Notes under the pieces: model-generated | Seen by the model: the letters and a program-made list of their open reading frames with translations, nothing else | Databases searched by the model: none | Told to the model about the DNA's origin: nothing | Translations under genes and position numbers: made by a program | Assembly: GCA_964023205.1 (NCBI GenBank) | Contig: OZ026845.1 | Span: 9,496,001 to 9,560,000 of the forward strand | From: Lutraria lutraria | Taxonomy: Eukaryota; Mollusca; Bivalvia; Venerida; Mactridae | DNA length: 64,000 nucleotides | Reading direction: 5' to 3' | Shown here: positions 1 through 10,689 of the stretch, in pieces | How positions within the stretch are numbered: position 1 is the stretch's first letter | How the letters are laid out: each line of letters opens with the position of its first letter

Positions 1-504
1 TAGTCCCTAGCGCACACTTCGTATAAAAAATTCTAAATACGCTGTTACATGTTGTTGGATGCACCTATGGTAACGTGTTAGAAAGCAACATTTACGTCTT
101 TAGTCAACATTAACTAATGAATATAATATGACTGTCGGGAAACAGCACTTTGGAATATTGATTTTTGACACTTAAGTGAAATAAGTATCATTTACATATT
201 AAATAATTTATATCACACATGACAGTTCTAGCAACTCTGTAAACATTTCTGCATGCGTAGTTTAAGTCATCGTCATTTTCACGTACACTTACAAGCGTAT
301 CATGCACTTCAAATATCACATGTAACGGTATCGAAATGTTTATTAATCATGTAAAACACTAAAACCTCCTTACATTCTAATATGACTATATACCGAGATC
401 ATCCTACGAAGAGTGAACTGTAGTTTTCTCCACAATACCTTTTTATACACTTAATTCTTCAGTTTTCCCGAAAATAAACTGTACATAAAACGAATGACAT
501 TACA
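1..504. other. AT-rich non-coding stretch
   Basis: No open reading frame with protein-like composition, repeat or recognisable element was found on either strand. It may be intron or flank of the potassium-channel gene whose first exon lies at 8762-9089 on the minus strand, but nothing in the bases shows this. Confidence 0.4.
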
Positions 505-840
505 AACGATCATGAAAGTATCACATGACGTCACTAGTGTCGTGTAATTAACAACAAACGATCATGAATATATCACATGACGTCATAAGTGCCGTGTAAT
601 TAACAACAACCGATTCATGAATGTATCACATGACGTCATTGGTGTCGTGTAATAAACAACAAACGATCATGAATGTATCACATGAAGTCATAAATATCGT
701 GTAATTAACAACAAACGATCATGAATATATCACATGTCGTCATTAGTGCCGTGTAATTAATAACAAACGATTATGAATATATTACATGACGTCATTAGTG
801 TCTTGTAATTAACAACAAACGATTATGAATATAGAGAATA
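505..840. repeat. 52-bp tandem repeat carrying TGACGTCA sites
   Basis: About six head-to-tail units of 52 bp (one of 53) share a core reading roughly ACGATCATGAATATATCACA, then a TGACGTCA-type octamer, then CGTGTAATTAACAAC. Perfect TGACGTCA palindromes occur at 526-533, 578-585, 631-638 and 787-794; the fourth and fifth units have single changes in the octamer. TGACGTCA is the consensus cAMP-response element bound by CREB/ATF factors. A decayed partial unit reappears near 1130-1165. Whether the sites are used is unknown. Confidence 0.85.
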
Positions 841-1949
841 CATTGTTGGTACCGAGATGGAGAAGGTACATCCGGTGAGGCTTAGAAAGCTGAAATGGGC
901 GAGCCTCTGTCAAGAATTGTTGAGAATGTAAACATCCACTGTATTTATATAACATTGTATCATTTTGTAAAATAAAAAGCACACTTTGTTTTACAACGAG
1001 AGGACTACGTAACGTAGGAATACAAAGTGACGAAATAAAGGAGACCACGTGACCTAGTGACAGGATAAGGCCAGATTTATCCAGTCACTGCTTTATTATG
1101 TTTAAAACAATGTAGAAACAGGATAAATATTAAACGTCATTATTGTCGTGTAATTAACAAAAAATGGAGGAATTAAATCAACACAATTCAAAATTATATA
1201 TAAACAAAGGAACCCGAAAAGACAAGGTGCGTCATGTCAACTAATTAAAGGAAATATAACTCATTTTTTCATTAGATAAATGGTATGACCAGTACATTAT
1301 GAAAGTGTAAGGTCTATTGATTGTAATGATCATTATTACAGTATTTATATACGTAGTAAAAAAAGAAACGAAGTTTTTTTATTACGATGATCAACTGCTT
1401 CGATTTGGTCTCAAAACAAATTAGAGCGATTGGTTAAATGGAAAGCATATTTTGTCTATTACTTGCACCAACATGCATTACTTTCTACCTTACTATTAGA
1501 GCCTATTTTCTTATCAAGCAATATAATGATTGTAAATCATGAGCGCTTCTTTTTGTGATAAGTATGTACCTAACGCCGTAAAGCCGGAAATGAATGTATT
1601 TCGTTGAAGACGATATGCTTCCATAGGAGATGTCGATCAATAATTTATACCGAGACAAGCTTCTCTCAATTTTACAGTCGTATGTCGCTTCAATGAATGT
1701 ATACAAAGACGACTCAAGTTTTTTCTTGATTAAATTCTGTTTTCTATGAAATAAAACGCTGCTCCCAATCGCCGTTAAATAAACCTGTATCATAAGACTG
1801 CGCAGCATGATTATATATTTTATTGCGTACGTAAAAGCACGTAGATGCCCGAAGTTGTTCACGAACAAATTGAAAGCCATTCACTTTACACATTATGATT
1901 ACATATCTTCTTATACTATATACTAGTACATAAAATATGTTTTAAACTG
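841..1949. other. Non-coding, one decayed 52-bp unit near 1130-1165
   Basis: AT-rich sequence with no supported gene. A 125-codon minus-strand open frame at 1503-1880 has no recognisable motif or family resemblance and is not called. A fragment at about 1130-1165 resembles the end of the 52-bp unit upstream (CGTCATTATTGTCGTGTAAT). Confidence 0.4.
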
Positions 1950-2153
1950 TTGTTAAGAGTTTATCACTGTTATTCAGTATTTAACGATTGACACTGTTAT
2001 ATAAAGTGTTTAACACTGTTATTCAGTATCTAACGTTCTAGTTAAGTGATTGACACTGTTGTATAAAGTGTTTATTTAATGTTCTAGTTAAGTGATTGAC
2101 ACTGTTGTATAAGTGTTTAACACTACTATTAAATATTTAACGTTCTAGTTAAG
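1950..2153. repeat. 62-bp satellite, left block
   Basis: About three diverged copies of the unit that fills 3678-5330, recognised by GTGATTGACACTG and ACGTTCTAGTTAAG. The block stops at 2153 in the middle of a unit, and the unit resumes at 3678 on the far side of a LINE fragment, so the two blocks were once one array. Confidence 0.85.
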
Positions 2154-3677
2154 ACACACATAACACATACCTTTATTTCTCTCAATACATGCAATATACA
2201 TAGTATAAACATGTAAACATGAGGTATTACATTCATGCAAAAGGGTACGAGGCGTAAAAATACATACATATATAAACATACATGTTCACTAAAGCATTTT
2301 CATTTAGGTAGGTGTAACCAAATTCTGTTAAATTCACTTTATATTTAAACTGATATAAAAAAAACTGTTAAGAATGTTTCTTTTAAATGATTTCTTTCTT
2401 TATTCCTTTTTATTATTATTATTTTGCCGGAGAGTCGCCTGATTCTAAATGTGGTTAGATTTTAAGAGTAAAACAAATTTTAATGAACATTACTAGGAGC
2501 ATGGAGGCATACTAGTAGAAGAAACACAGACGGACGGACAAGAAAACTATCATACATGTACATGTACGTACATAGTTGTATATACTGTACGTATATACTC
2601 ACATATATAATTAATAATAACACATAATTGAACATACATATTACAAACATGTTAATTTCTTATTCCTGACAGAATACATTTAATGAATTTACATAACTTA
2701 ATATTTTCTATTTGACTACTGGTCGACATAAGTTGTTCAAATTTATACATGTTAGGCCTTCTTAAAAAGTATGGTTTGATAAATCGTTTTCTTTCATTTG
2801 TATATTTGGTACATTCAAAAAGGTAATGAAATTCGTCGCCTATTTTATCAGGACAATGGGAACAATATCTTAGATTACTTGGGATTCTATGCCAGTTTCC
2901 AATTTCTACAGGTAAACGATGATTTCTTGTCCTAAATCGAATCAGATATATAAGTAAGTTTGGTGGAGTTGTCTTCAAGTAGTTTTCGAAGCCAAATGAT
3001 TTCTTAAATATTTTATATACTTTACTCTTGTTAGAATTTTCTACAAGTGAGTACCATTCCGATAAAAATAAATCTTTGAGTTTTTGTTTTACAGTTGCTT
3101 TCAGCCAATTGACATTTACACAATTATCATTATTCCACATGTTCATTAGTCCACATTTGATAAGTATTTGTCTAATTTGATAAAACCACGGAAATTTCTT
3201 TTTTAAGTCAACATTATTTATATGTCTAGCTAACTCATACAAATTTCTATAAATAATTGTAGATAATTTCACAGGAAAATCTTCATTTTGAATTGTACAT
3301 AACCGAGTCCAGAAAGATATCATTCTATGTTCTATATCAATACTTAACGGTGTACATCCACTTTCTCCATAAACCATATAGTTAGGTGTTGATCTTTTCA
3401 TGTTTAAAATGTATTTAAGAAATCGTAATTGAACTCTTTCAAGTACATCTAAATTACCATAGCCCCAAATTTCTGATCCGTAAAGAAGAATAGGTTTAAT
3501 TGTTTTATTAAAAAGATCAATTTGAATATCAATAGGTAGACATAATCTATTACAATTTTTTAATAAACTATACATAGCTCGGATTGCTTGTGCAGCAATG
3601 TGCTTTTTAGATTTTATGAAAGATCCAGATTTACAAAAATAAACACCCAAATATTTGTATTCATTAACGGTTTCCAG
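2154..3677 (-). mobile_element. 5'-truncated non-LTR retrotransposon inside the satellite
   Basis: The 3' third of a LINE: the end of the reverse-transcriptase ORF (2652 to about 3677) plus about 500 bp of 3' UTR. The 3' end on the minus strand has an AATAAA followed by a short TATGTGT-type simple tail and no poly-A, as in CR1/Jockey-like elements. Both flanks are 62-bp satellite, and the unit resumes in register with only AG present at both junctions. Truncation at the 5' side is typical of incomplete target-primed reverse transcription. The clade assignment is inferred from protein style only. Confidence 0.85.
2652..3677 (-). pseudogene. Reverse transcriptase C-terminal fragment (LINE ORF2)
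   Basis: About 340 codons without a stop. It starts at the end of the palm domain (ETVNEYKYLGVYF, the hallmark beyond the FADD motif) and runs through the thumb-like region with KPILLYGSEIWG and RFLKYIL. It ends in a cysteine/histidine cluster (CSHC...H...C) common at the C terminus of Jockey/CR1-like ORF2 proteins. The catalytic FADD and the endonuclease are missing, so it is a dead 5'-truncated copy. The first residues of the open frame beyond 3677 derive from satellite and are not part of the protein. The lack of stops suggests a fairly recent insertion. Confidence 0.85.
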
Positions 3678-5330
3678 AGTGATTGACACTGCTGTATAAA
3701 GTGTTTAACACTACTATTAAATATTTAACGTTCTAGTTAAGTGATTGACACTGTTGTATAAAGTGTTTAACACTACTATTAAATATTTAACGTTCTAGTT
3801 AAGTGATTGACACTGCTGTATAAAGTGTTTAACACTACTATTAAATATTTAACGTTCTAGTTAAGTGATTGACACTGCTGTATAAAGTGTTTAACACTAC
3901 TATTAAATATTTAACGTTCTAGTTAAGTGATTGACACTGTTGTATAAGTGTTTAACACTACTATTAAATAGTTAATGTTCTAGTTAAGTGATTGACACTG
4001 TTGTATAAAGTGTTTAACACTACTATTAAATATTTAACGTTCTAGTTAAGTGATTGACACTGCTGTATAAAGTGTTTAACACTACTATTAAATATTTAAC
4101 GTTCTAGTTAAGTGATTGACACTGTTGTATAAGTGTTTAACACTACTATTAAATATTTAACGTTCTAGTTAAGTGATTGACACTGTTGTATAAAGTGTTT
4201 AACACTGTTATTTAATATCTAACGTTCTAGTTAAGTGATTGACACTGCTGTATAAAGTGTTTAACACTACTATTAAATAGTTAATGTTCTAGTTAAGTGA
4301 TTGACACTGTTGTATAAAGTGTTTAACACTACTATTAAATATTTAACGTTCTAGTTAAGTGATTGACACTGTTGTATAAAGTGTTTAACACTACTATTAA
4401 ATATTTAACGTTCTAGTTAAGTGATTGACACTGCTGTATAAAGTGTTTAACACTGTTATTTAATATCTAACGTTCTAGTTAAGTGATTGACACTGTTGTA
4501 TAAGTGTTTAACACTACTATTAAATATTTAACGTTCTAGTTAAGTGATTGACACTGTTGTATAAAGTGTTTAACACTACTATTAAATATTTAACGTTCTA
4601 GTTAAGTGATTGACACTGCTGTATAAAGTGTTTAACACTACTATTAAATATTTAACGTTCTAGTTAAGTGATTGACACTGCTGTATAAAGTGTTTACCAC
4701 TACTATTAAATATTTAACGTTCTAGTTAAGTGATTGACACTGTTGTATAAAGTGTTTAACACTACTATTAAATATTTAACGTTCTAGTTAAGTGATTGAC
4801 ACTGTTGTATAAAGTGTTTAACACTACTATTAAATATTTAACGTTCTAGTTAAGTGATTGACACTGTTGTATAAAGTGTTTAACACTACTTTTAAATATT
4901 TAACGTTCTAGTTAAGTGATTGACACTGCTGTATTAAGTGTTTAACACTGTTATTTAATATCTAACGTTCTAGTTAAGTGATTGACACTGTTGTATAAGT
5001 GTTTAACACTACTATTAAATATTTAACGTTCTAGTTAAGTGATTGACACTGTTGTATAAAGTTTTTAACACTACTATTAAATATTTAACGTTCTAGTTAA
5101 GTGATTGACACTGTTGTATAAAGTGTTTAACACTGTTATTTAATATCTAACGTTCTTAAGTGATTGACACTGCTGTATAAGTGTTTAACACTGTTATTGA
5201 GTATTTAACGGTATTGTTATGTACGTAATGCTGTTGTATTATGTGCCTAACACTGCTATTCAGTATTTATTATTTAACGCTCTAGTCAAGTTCTTAACAT
5301 TGTAGTTAAGTGTACACTGTTGTTATGAGT
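3678..5330. repeat. 62-bp satellite, main block
   Basis: About 24 head-to-tail units (62 bp, some 61 bp through loss of one A) begin GTGATTGACACTG and end ACGTTCTAGTTAA. Unit starts at 3679, 3741, 3803, 3865, 3927 and 3988 confirm the period. Variants (GCTGTATAAAG versus GTTGTATAAG; CACTACTATT versus CACTGTTATT) recur in a mixed order, which suggests multi-unit turnover. From about 5160 to 5330 the units decay. No protein-like frame was seen. Confidence 0.93.
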
Positions 5331-6465
5331 TAGATCTATTCTTGAGTTTATATGCTTTTTTATTTCCTGCAAAAACTTTAAATGTAAAAAAACTACAACG
5401 GAGAAAGGCTGGAAAAAGTTTGACTATTAAAGCAACAACTCAAGTTTCATCCATCAAAAAATGTAAGACTCTTATCTCAGCCACGAAGGCCTGTTTTGAA
5501 GAATCTTTGATAGACGTTAAAACGACACATACTCCTTCTAGAAGGGGATTACGTCTGATTGTGGCTTGTGTACAGAATCAATATAATCATATTGAACCAT
5601 CTTATAACAGTCAGTGGGTAGCTACTTTCATTGTCTACAAATGTTTACTTTTTACATAGCACGATGTACAAGTTTATTATAAAAAAAAACAATTTTCTTC
5701 TAAAGTTACGAGAAGTCAATGCTTAATTGATTGATAAAGTTTTCATTCCTAGAACACAATATAAGCGTTAATTACAACTAGCAAACGTCTTCAAATGTAA
5801 TTCTAGGCTTAAAGTACTTCCTTTAAAGAGTTTACAAATTTCGACGTAATTCGACCTAGACTACAGTTATTACTGTAGTTTTATATTTCAACACAATTTA
5901 GTGACATTATTTTATGGTGAAAAAAAAACAATGTATAAATCAAGCCTCGTTTTTCTCAGAGCGAATGGCAAACGGTTCAATGTAAATAAGGAATATAGAT
6001 TTCATACTACTGAATTTAGATGTTTATTTTTTTTATTTTTTTTATCTTTATCGATGGCCTATCAATTAGGTCCAAGAAACCTTTTTGATCAATGTCCTTG
6101 TAATAAACCCTACACCAGTTTTGAGCAAAATGTTTAGATTTTATGACAGCATGCCATCCGTCTGTTCTTATTTTTGGACAATAAAGATGAAAGTGATGTA
6201 GGGAGAATATTGAACCATTCAGACATGAAATTTTGTAGGTACTCAAATAATACGGACGCTTGAAGTTTTCTTTCATTGTTTCAAGTTACGTTCCATGTCA
6301 ATGAAAGTCAGAATCTCAAATAGAATTATTGTATTTTAAAACCTTAATTAAATAGTTAATATCGATTCAATCTGTTCTACAAATAAAACCTATAAAGACA
6401 ATTACATGAATAGAACGTGTTGAATGGACTCTTGTCTTTCCTGCTGAGCACCGGCTGTATATATA
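5331..6465. other. Non-coding stretch
   Basis: No supported gene. A 105-codon plus-strand frame at 5342-5659 lacks a clear start context, a domain or family resemblance, and an overlapping pair near 5901-6276 on opposite strands is also unconvincing. A short exon cannot be excluded. Confidence 0.35.
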
Positions 6466-6650
6466 CAGTACAACCTCTCCCTAGCGGCCCTCTCTTGAGC
6501 AACAGCCTCCCATCAACAAAATCATGATTTTCCACACTGCTTGATTTAGCAAGTATTTATCCTCTCTAGAGCAACAACCTCTCAACAAGAACATAATTTT
6601 GTTTGTCCTAAAGGGTGTCGCTTTAGAGAGAACCTATTTGATAGCAAAGT
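6466..6650. mobile_element. Remnant of a short inverted-repeat element
   Basis: The left end reads TACAGTACAACCTCTCCCTA and the right part carries GTGTCGCTTTAGAGAGAACC, an imperfect reverse complement. Internally CTCTNNAGCAACAACCTCTC-like blocks recur. This resembles small non-autonomous DNA elements common in molluscs with ACAACCTCT...AGAGAGGTT ends; 10212-10373 looks like a relative. It is eroded, with no target duplication seen. Confidence 0.4.
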
Positions 6651-8289
6651 TATTCGTATACTACTACGACATGTAAGGTTTTCTGATGTCTTTTTTGGAG
6701 CATGTTTCATACACGTTCTAAACCTTTGTCAAGATGCTGTTCACCATTGCGTTCTCTTTACTTAAAGCAACCATTTTTGAACTGATTTCCGTCGTATGAG
6801 TTCATTAAGAATTGCATTAATTGCTTGTTTACGTAAGTATCACCGATATGTTCCTGATGTATGTTTAGAATGAAAATTCGCAGGTTTAATGTATTTTATA
6901 GCAAACACTAAATAAAATTCATGATATCGTTGTTTTCTAAATGGTTCAGTTTTCGGCCATATTTATGAAACAATCGCTTACATACTACATTTGTATTAAA
7001 ACAAAAATCTTTACACATAAATACACGTGTATTTAGTAATTCAAAGACTCTAAGCCGTATAATATTCTATTTATCTACAAATTGAAGAAAAATCTACGGA
7101 TGCCACCCATTTATTGATATAACACCATAATGGACCGTAGAATATAAACTGCTTTAAGGCAATTACGGCTTTTGTTCGCAAGTTAGTCTGTATCTGTGTT
7201 TGAAGATCAATCCAAATGTTCGACAAATTTAGATCAATTCTTTTCACATTATCATTTAATCAAACATTGTTCTTTTATTTTTGTTTGAACTTCCGTTACC
7301 TTGCATCATGCAAACATTAAGTAATCATAAAATCAACTTAACATCAAATATTGTTAGCATCACAAACATCCATGTACTATTTATGTTGAGAATTTAACAT
7401 CATATTCGGAAGAAAAATATCCGAGATTTGTTACAAGTCTGAAATAAATTCACAGTCCCTGTTTTTTATCACATGACATCAATCTAAGATGTGACGGACA
7501 TTCAAATTATTGTTACAAAAAATCAGCCGTTTTCATCTTGTTAATCAGCTGTTTTCATATGACAAAACTGATGTTTTATAATAAGTGTAGCTGTTTGTTT
7601 TATGACGAAATTGATGTTTTAATAATTATTGTAGCTGTTGTTTTCATGACGAAACTGTTTTTCATGATGGAATTGTTTTTTGCTATAATCAGTATTGAAG
7701 TTATTACATCTTTCTGACGGAACTGTTGTTATATCTATTCATCACTGTAGTCGATGTATTTTTATTGCGGAACTGTTGTTTTGATAATTTAAAGACCACA
7801 AACAACGTGCGTGGATACTGTACCATAATTATGTAATGATAATAAATAATAAGCAATTATAAACTTGAACCGTTTTAGATATGCTAAATAATTAAAATAA
7901 TTTAATTGAACATGTGCTCGTTATTGAACTGAAACGTGACACAAATCGATAACGAGTCGAGTGAATCGAGTGTCTGGCCTATGGGCATAGTATCATCATC
8001 TACATATAATTTCAACATTAATTACCAATGTCAATAGCATAAGCACATTATTCATTGTTATTAACCAGATGCACGTGAATTATTGCGTGGTCTGATATAT
8101 TCGATCAATCATCGATGTTTTCCGAATCGAATTGCAATCGAAGGTACGATCAGGGTGATTGATATAATAGGAGTAACAATGCACATAAACCCCTTAAAAT
8201 GCTTGAGTATTGCTACACCACTGACACCATCTTATTTAAAACACTAGCTGATCCCTAGTATTTTGTGACCACACGGACCCTTTGTAGTA
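6651..8289. other. Non-coding; degenerate repeats at 7520-7785
   Basis: No gene is supported. Between about 7520 and 7785 a motif of the form GTAGCTGTTGTTTTCATGAC and GAAACTG/GGAACTGTTG recurs several times at irregular spacing, which looks like an old, eroded tandem repeat. On the minus strand this would be intron of the potassium-channel gene if the rest of that gene lies to the left. Confidence 0.35.
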
Positions 8290-8755
8290 TGTCATGTACA
8301 GCATTGATCCCTTTTATGATATGACAATACTAATCCCAGAACTGAACCTTGTATTAGGTTTCAACACTGACCTCTTGTAATGGGTTACAACATTGACCCC
8401 TTGTATTATGTGACAACACAGACCCCTTTTATCATGTGACAACAATGACCCCTTGTATATGTTGCAACAATGACCCCTTGTATCATGTGACAACAATGAT
8501 CCCTTGTATTATGTTGCAACAATGACCCCTTGTATTATGTTACAACACAGACCCCTTGTGTTACTTTACAACACAGACCCCTGCTTTTTATGTGACAACA
8601 CTTATCCCTTGTATTACGTTACAGCACAGACCCCTTGTATTATGTTACAGCACTTACCCGTGTCATTATGTTACAACACTGACGCCTTGTATTACGTTTT
8701 TGTAAACTGACCCCTTGTATTACGTTACAACACTGACCACTTACCGCTTGTATAA
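8290..8755. repeat. 26-bp minisatellite abutting the Kv exon
   Basis: About 17-18 diverged units of 25-26 bp with the plus-strand core GACCCCTTGTATTATGTTAC followed by AACACA. The last, most diverged unit overlaps the splice-donor side of the neighbouring exon: ACCGCTTGTATAATGTTACC aligns with the unit. Read on the minus strand many units carry GTAACATAATACAAG, very close to the exon's own donor GTAACATTATACAAG. The array therefore lies immediately inside the intron and may have been seeded from the exon boundary. Confidence 0.85.
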
Positions 8756-8761
8756 TGTTAC

Positions 8762-9089
8762 CACAGAAGTTCTGGTCAGTATGGAGTTCCTCACTACGGT
8801 AATATTGTATTACCATGGAGAATACACCAGGATGTCTGTCAAAAAAGAATTCTTTGTTCTCCCTGTCCCACGTGTCGTCTGATTCTCCTAAGACAGCCAG
8901 TAACGCGAGTCGGGTACCAGGTATACGTTCCAGAGTGCTTCTCCATGTTTCGAACACGGTACCACCTACATTGATGCGCATGCGTACTTCAGGTGGCTTA
9001 TCAGAATCTTCATGTGCCCGCTTCTTCTTTATGAATTCCATGTCAACGAAGCAAGAATTTAATCCATCAGACATTACATAATGTACCAT
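8762..9089 (-). CDS. Shaw/Kv3-like potassium channel, first coding exon (T1 domain)
   Basis: First exon of a voltage-gated K+ channel alpha subunit, whose T1 (BTB-fold) domain drives subfamily-specific tetramer assembly in the cytoplasm. Translation gives a roughly 36-residue variable N terminus and then INVGGTVFETWRSTL, PGTRLALLA and FFFDRHPGVF, followed by YYRSEELHTDQNFCG. The FFFDRHPGVF block is typical of Kv3/Shaw. H-T-D-Q-N-F-C supplies the HX5C half of the HX5CX20CC zinc site of non-Shaker T1 domains; the CC half must lie in the next exon. The start is the first ATG after an in-frame TAG; a second ATG five codons on is an alternative. The exon ends at a GTAACA donor (8761-8756), and a better-consensus GTAAGT lies 17 nt further. 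The following exons, with S1-S6 and pore, are not in the window. The subfamily assignment is inference. Confidence 0.8.
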
Positions 9090-10211
9090 AAAAACAAACG
9101 AAATCTTAGATACAACTTTATACGTCTACGAAGTCCTTGTCTGTTATATTTTGTTTCGATATATAATATTCGTTTGAAACTAATTCATATTTTGATTCCA
9201 TGATGTTTACTAACTAACTATGATGAAAATAATTTGATCATTCCAAAAATGATATAAAATCAGACTTCTCGGTTTGAACGAAACAGGTAACTACACTAAG
9301 TCCTAATACGGTGACAGTTCCCCCGTGTGATTTGACACAGTAATACACTCACTAGCTTTATCGAACCACAATAAACAGAAACACTTGTCCTAGAGCTACT
9401 GCCCCAGTAGAGAGACAAAGTTTGATTTTAAAACACAATGTCACAGATTATTTTGTTGACGCAACTTGCGTTCATAGAAAAAGTATATGGCACAATGAAC
9501 GATGTATCACAAATTATTAATTGTTAAAAACCGTTTCTCACAGCGAAAGATAAAATCAGTATATCTCACGCGGCATTTATAACGACAAACGCGATCTGAC
9601 ACCTCATTGGAGTAATATAAGCCTTGTTGCGACGTAGAGCGATGGGGAATATCGACTTGTTTCACTTTATTAAATTGAAATAACTAAATATATTCCAATA
9701 ACTTAGCAACTCTCTACTGAATTATTGAAATCTGCGATGTATTGTCAAACAGAGCGACGATCATTTAACATTCAGCCCGTAACATATTAAATGCATAGAG
9801 TTGCGCCATAAATGCCCCAGTTTTGTGCTCGGTAAAATGAATTATTGACGATATTTGCAATTAGATTTAATTCGTCAATAATTTAAAATTGACATTAAAT
9901 TTTCTAGCTGTGTCATTTCGGAAACAAATGTGTGGCTCGTTCTACATGACAGATAACCTTTTCTCATGAGAGATATTCTAAGTACATAAACTCCTACTGA
10001 TTATTTGTGGTAGCTGTAGTAATCTGGCTATTAACGACAGCTTCATCATAATTATGCATGTATTACATAAAGCCAACGACGTTTTAATAGTGAGTGTAGG
10101 ATGGGAGTTAATAAACATTTATAAGCAAGTTTTTTAAATCTGTGAATTCGTAAATTATTTTACACATTAATTTACACTTAATTTAAGCTAAAAACAGGAC
10201 GCGATGTCTTA
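9090..10211. other. Upstream flank / 5' UTR of the Kv exon
   Basis: No coding sequence recognised. The minus strand directly upstream of the Kv start has an in-frame TAG, so 5' UTR begins here. Promoter elements or a further non-coding exon could not be located with confidence. Confidence 0.4.
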
Positions 10212-10373
10212 ACGGGCACCTTCAAACAACAGTCACCTTCCGGTTACAGCCTGTATACTAGCAACCTAGATGGGTGTTTTAGACTATATTCACCCTCTCG
10301 ACAACAATCACCTCCGTACAACAGCCATTTTGGTCCTTCCCTATGGTGACAGTTGTAGGGAGACTGCACTGTA
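10212..10373. mobile_element. Remnant of a short inverted-repeat element
   Basis: Contains CAACAATCACCTCCGTACAA, CAGCCATTTTGGTCCTTCCC and an end reading GACAGTTGTAGGGAGACTGC ACTGTA. This is the layout of the small mollusc elements whose ends read ACAACC...GGTTGTNGAGAG...CTGTA. It looks like a diverged relative of the remnant at 6466-6650, in the other orientation. The left boundary is uncertain. Confidence 0.45.
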
Positions 10374-10689
10374 TTAATATTCAGTGTAATACAAAACATT
10401 ATATTAAGAGTATATATTTCATTGCGTCTTTGTTTGTGCATGTGTCTAATGATATACATCGTACATGTAATATTTTACAATAATTTGTATTACATGTACT
10501 GTGTTATTTCTTTAAATTTGAACCATATTTATTTTGCGTTTATTTCTTAATAAATGTATATTAATGATTATTCGATCGTTTGTCTCTTATAACATAACTC
10601 ACACATTCAATACTCGCACATTAACGGTTAAAGTGGACTGGAACCCGAGACACGTTCCAGGCATGTATTCTGAAACCATATTCGCTATG
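10374..10689. other. Non-coding lead-in to the large array
   Basis: AT-rich and without a supported gene. The first diverged copies of the 27-bp repeat appear at its right end. Confidence 0.4.

Noticed and set aside
1503..1880. 125-codon minus-strand frame
   Set aside because: No motif, domain or family pattern recognised, and no splice or start support.
5342..5659. 105-codon plus-strand frame after the 62-bp satellite
   Set aside because: It starts at a non-ATG codon next to the satellite and is not recognisable. Chance is the simplest reading.
8815..9081. Plus-strand 88-codon frame
   Set aside because: Antisense shadow of the Kv T1 exon.
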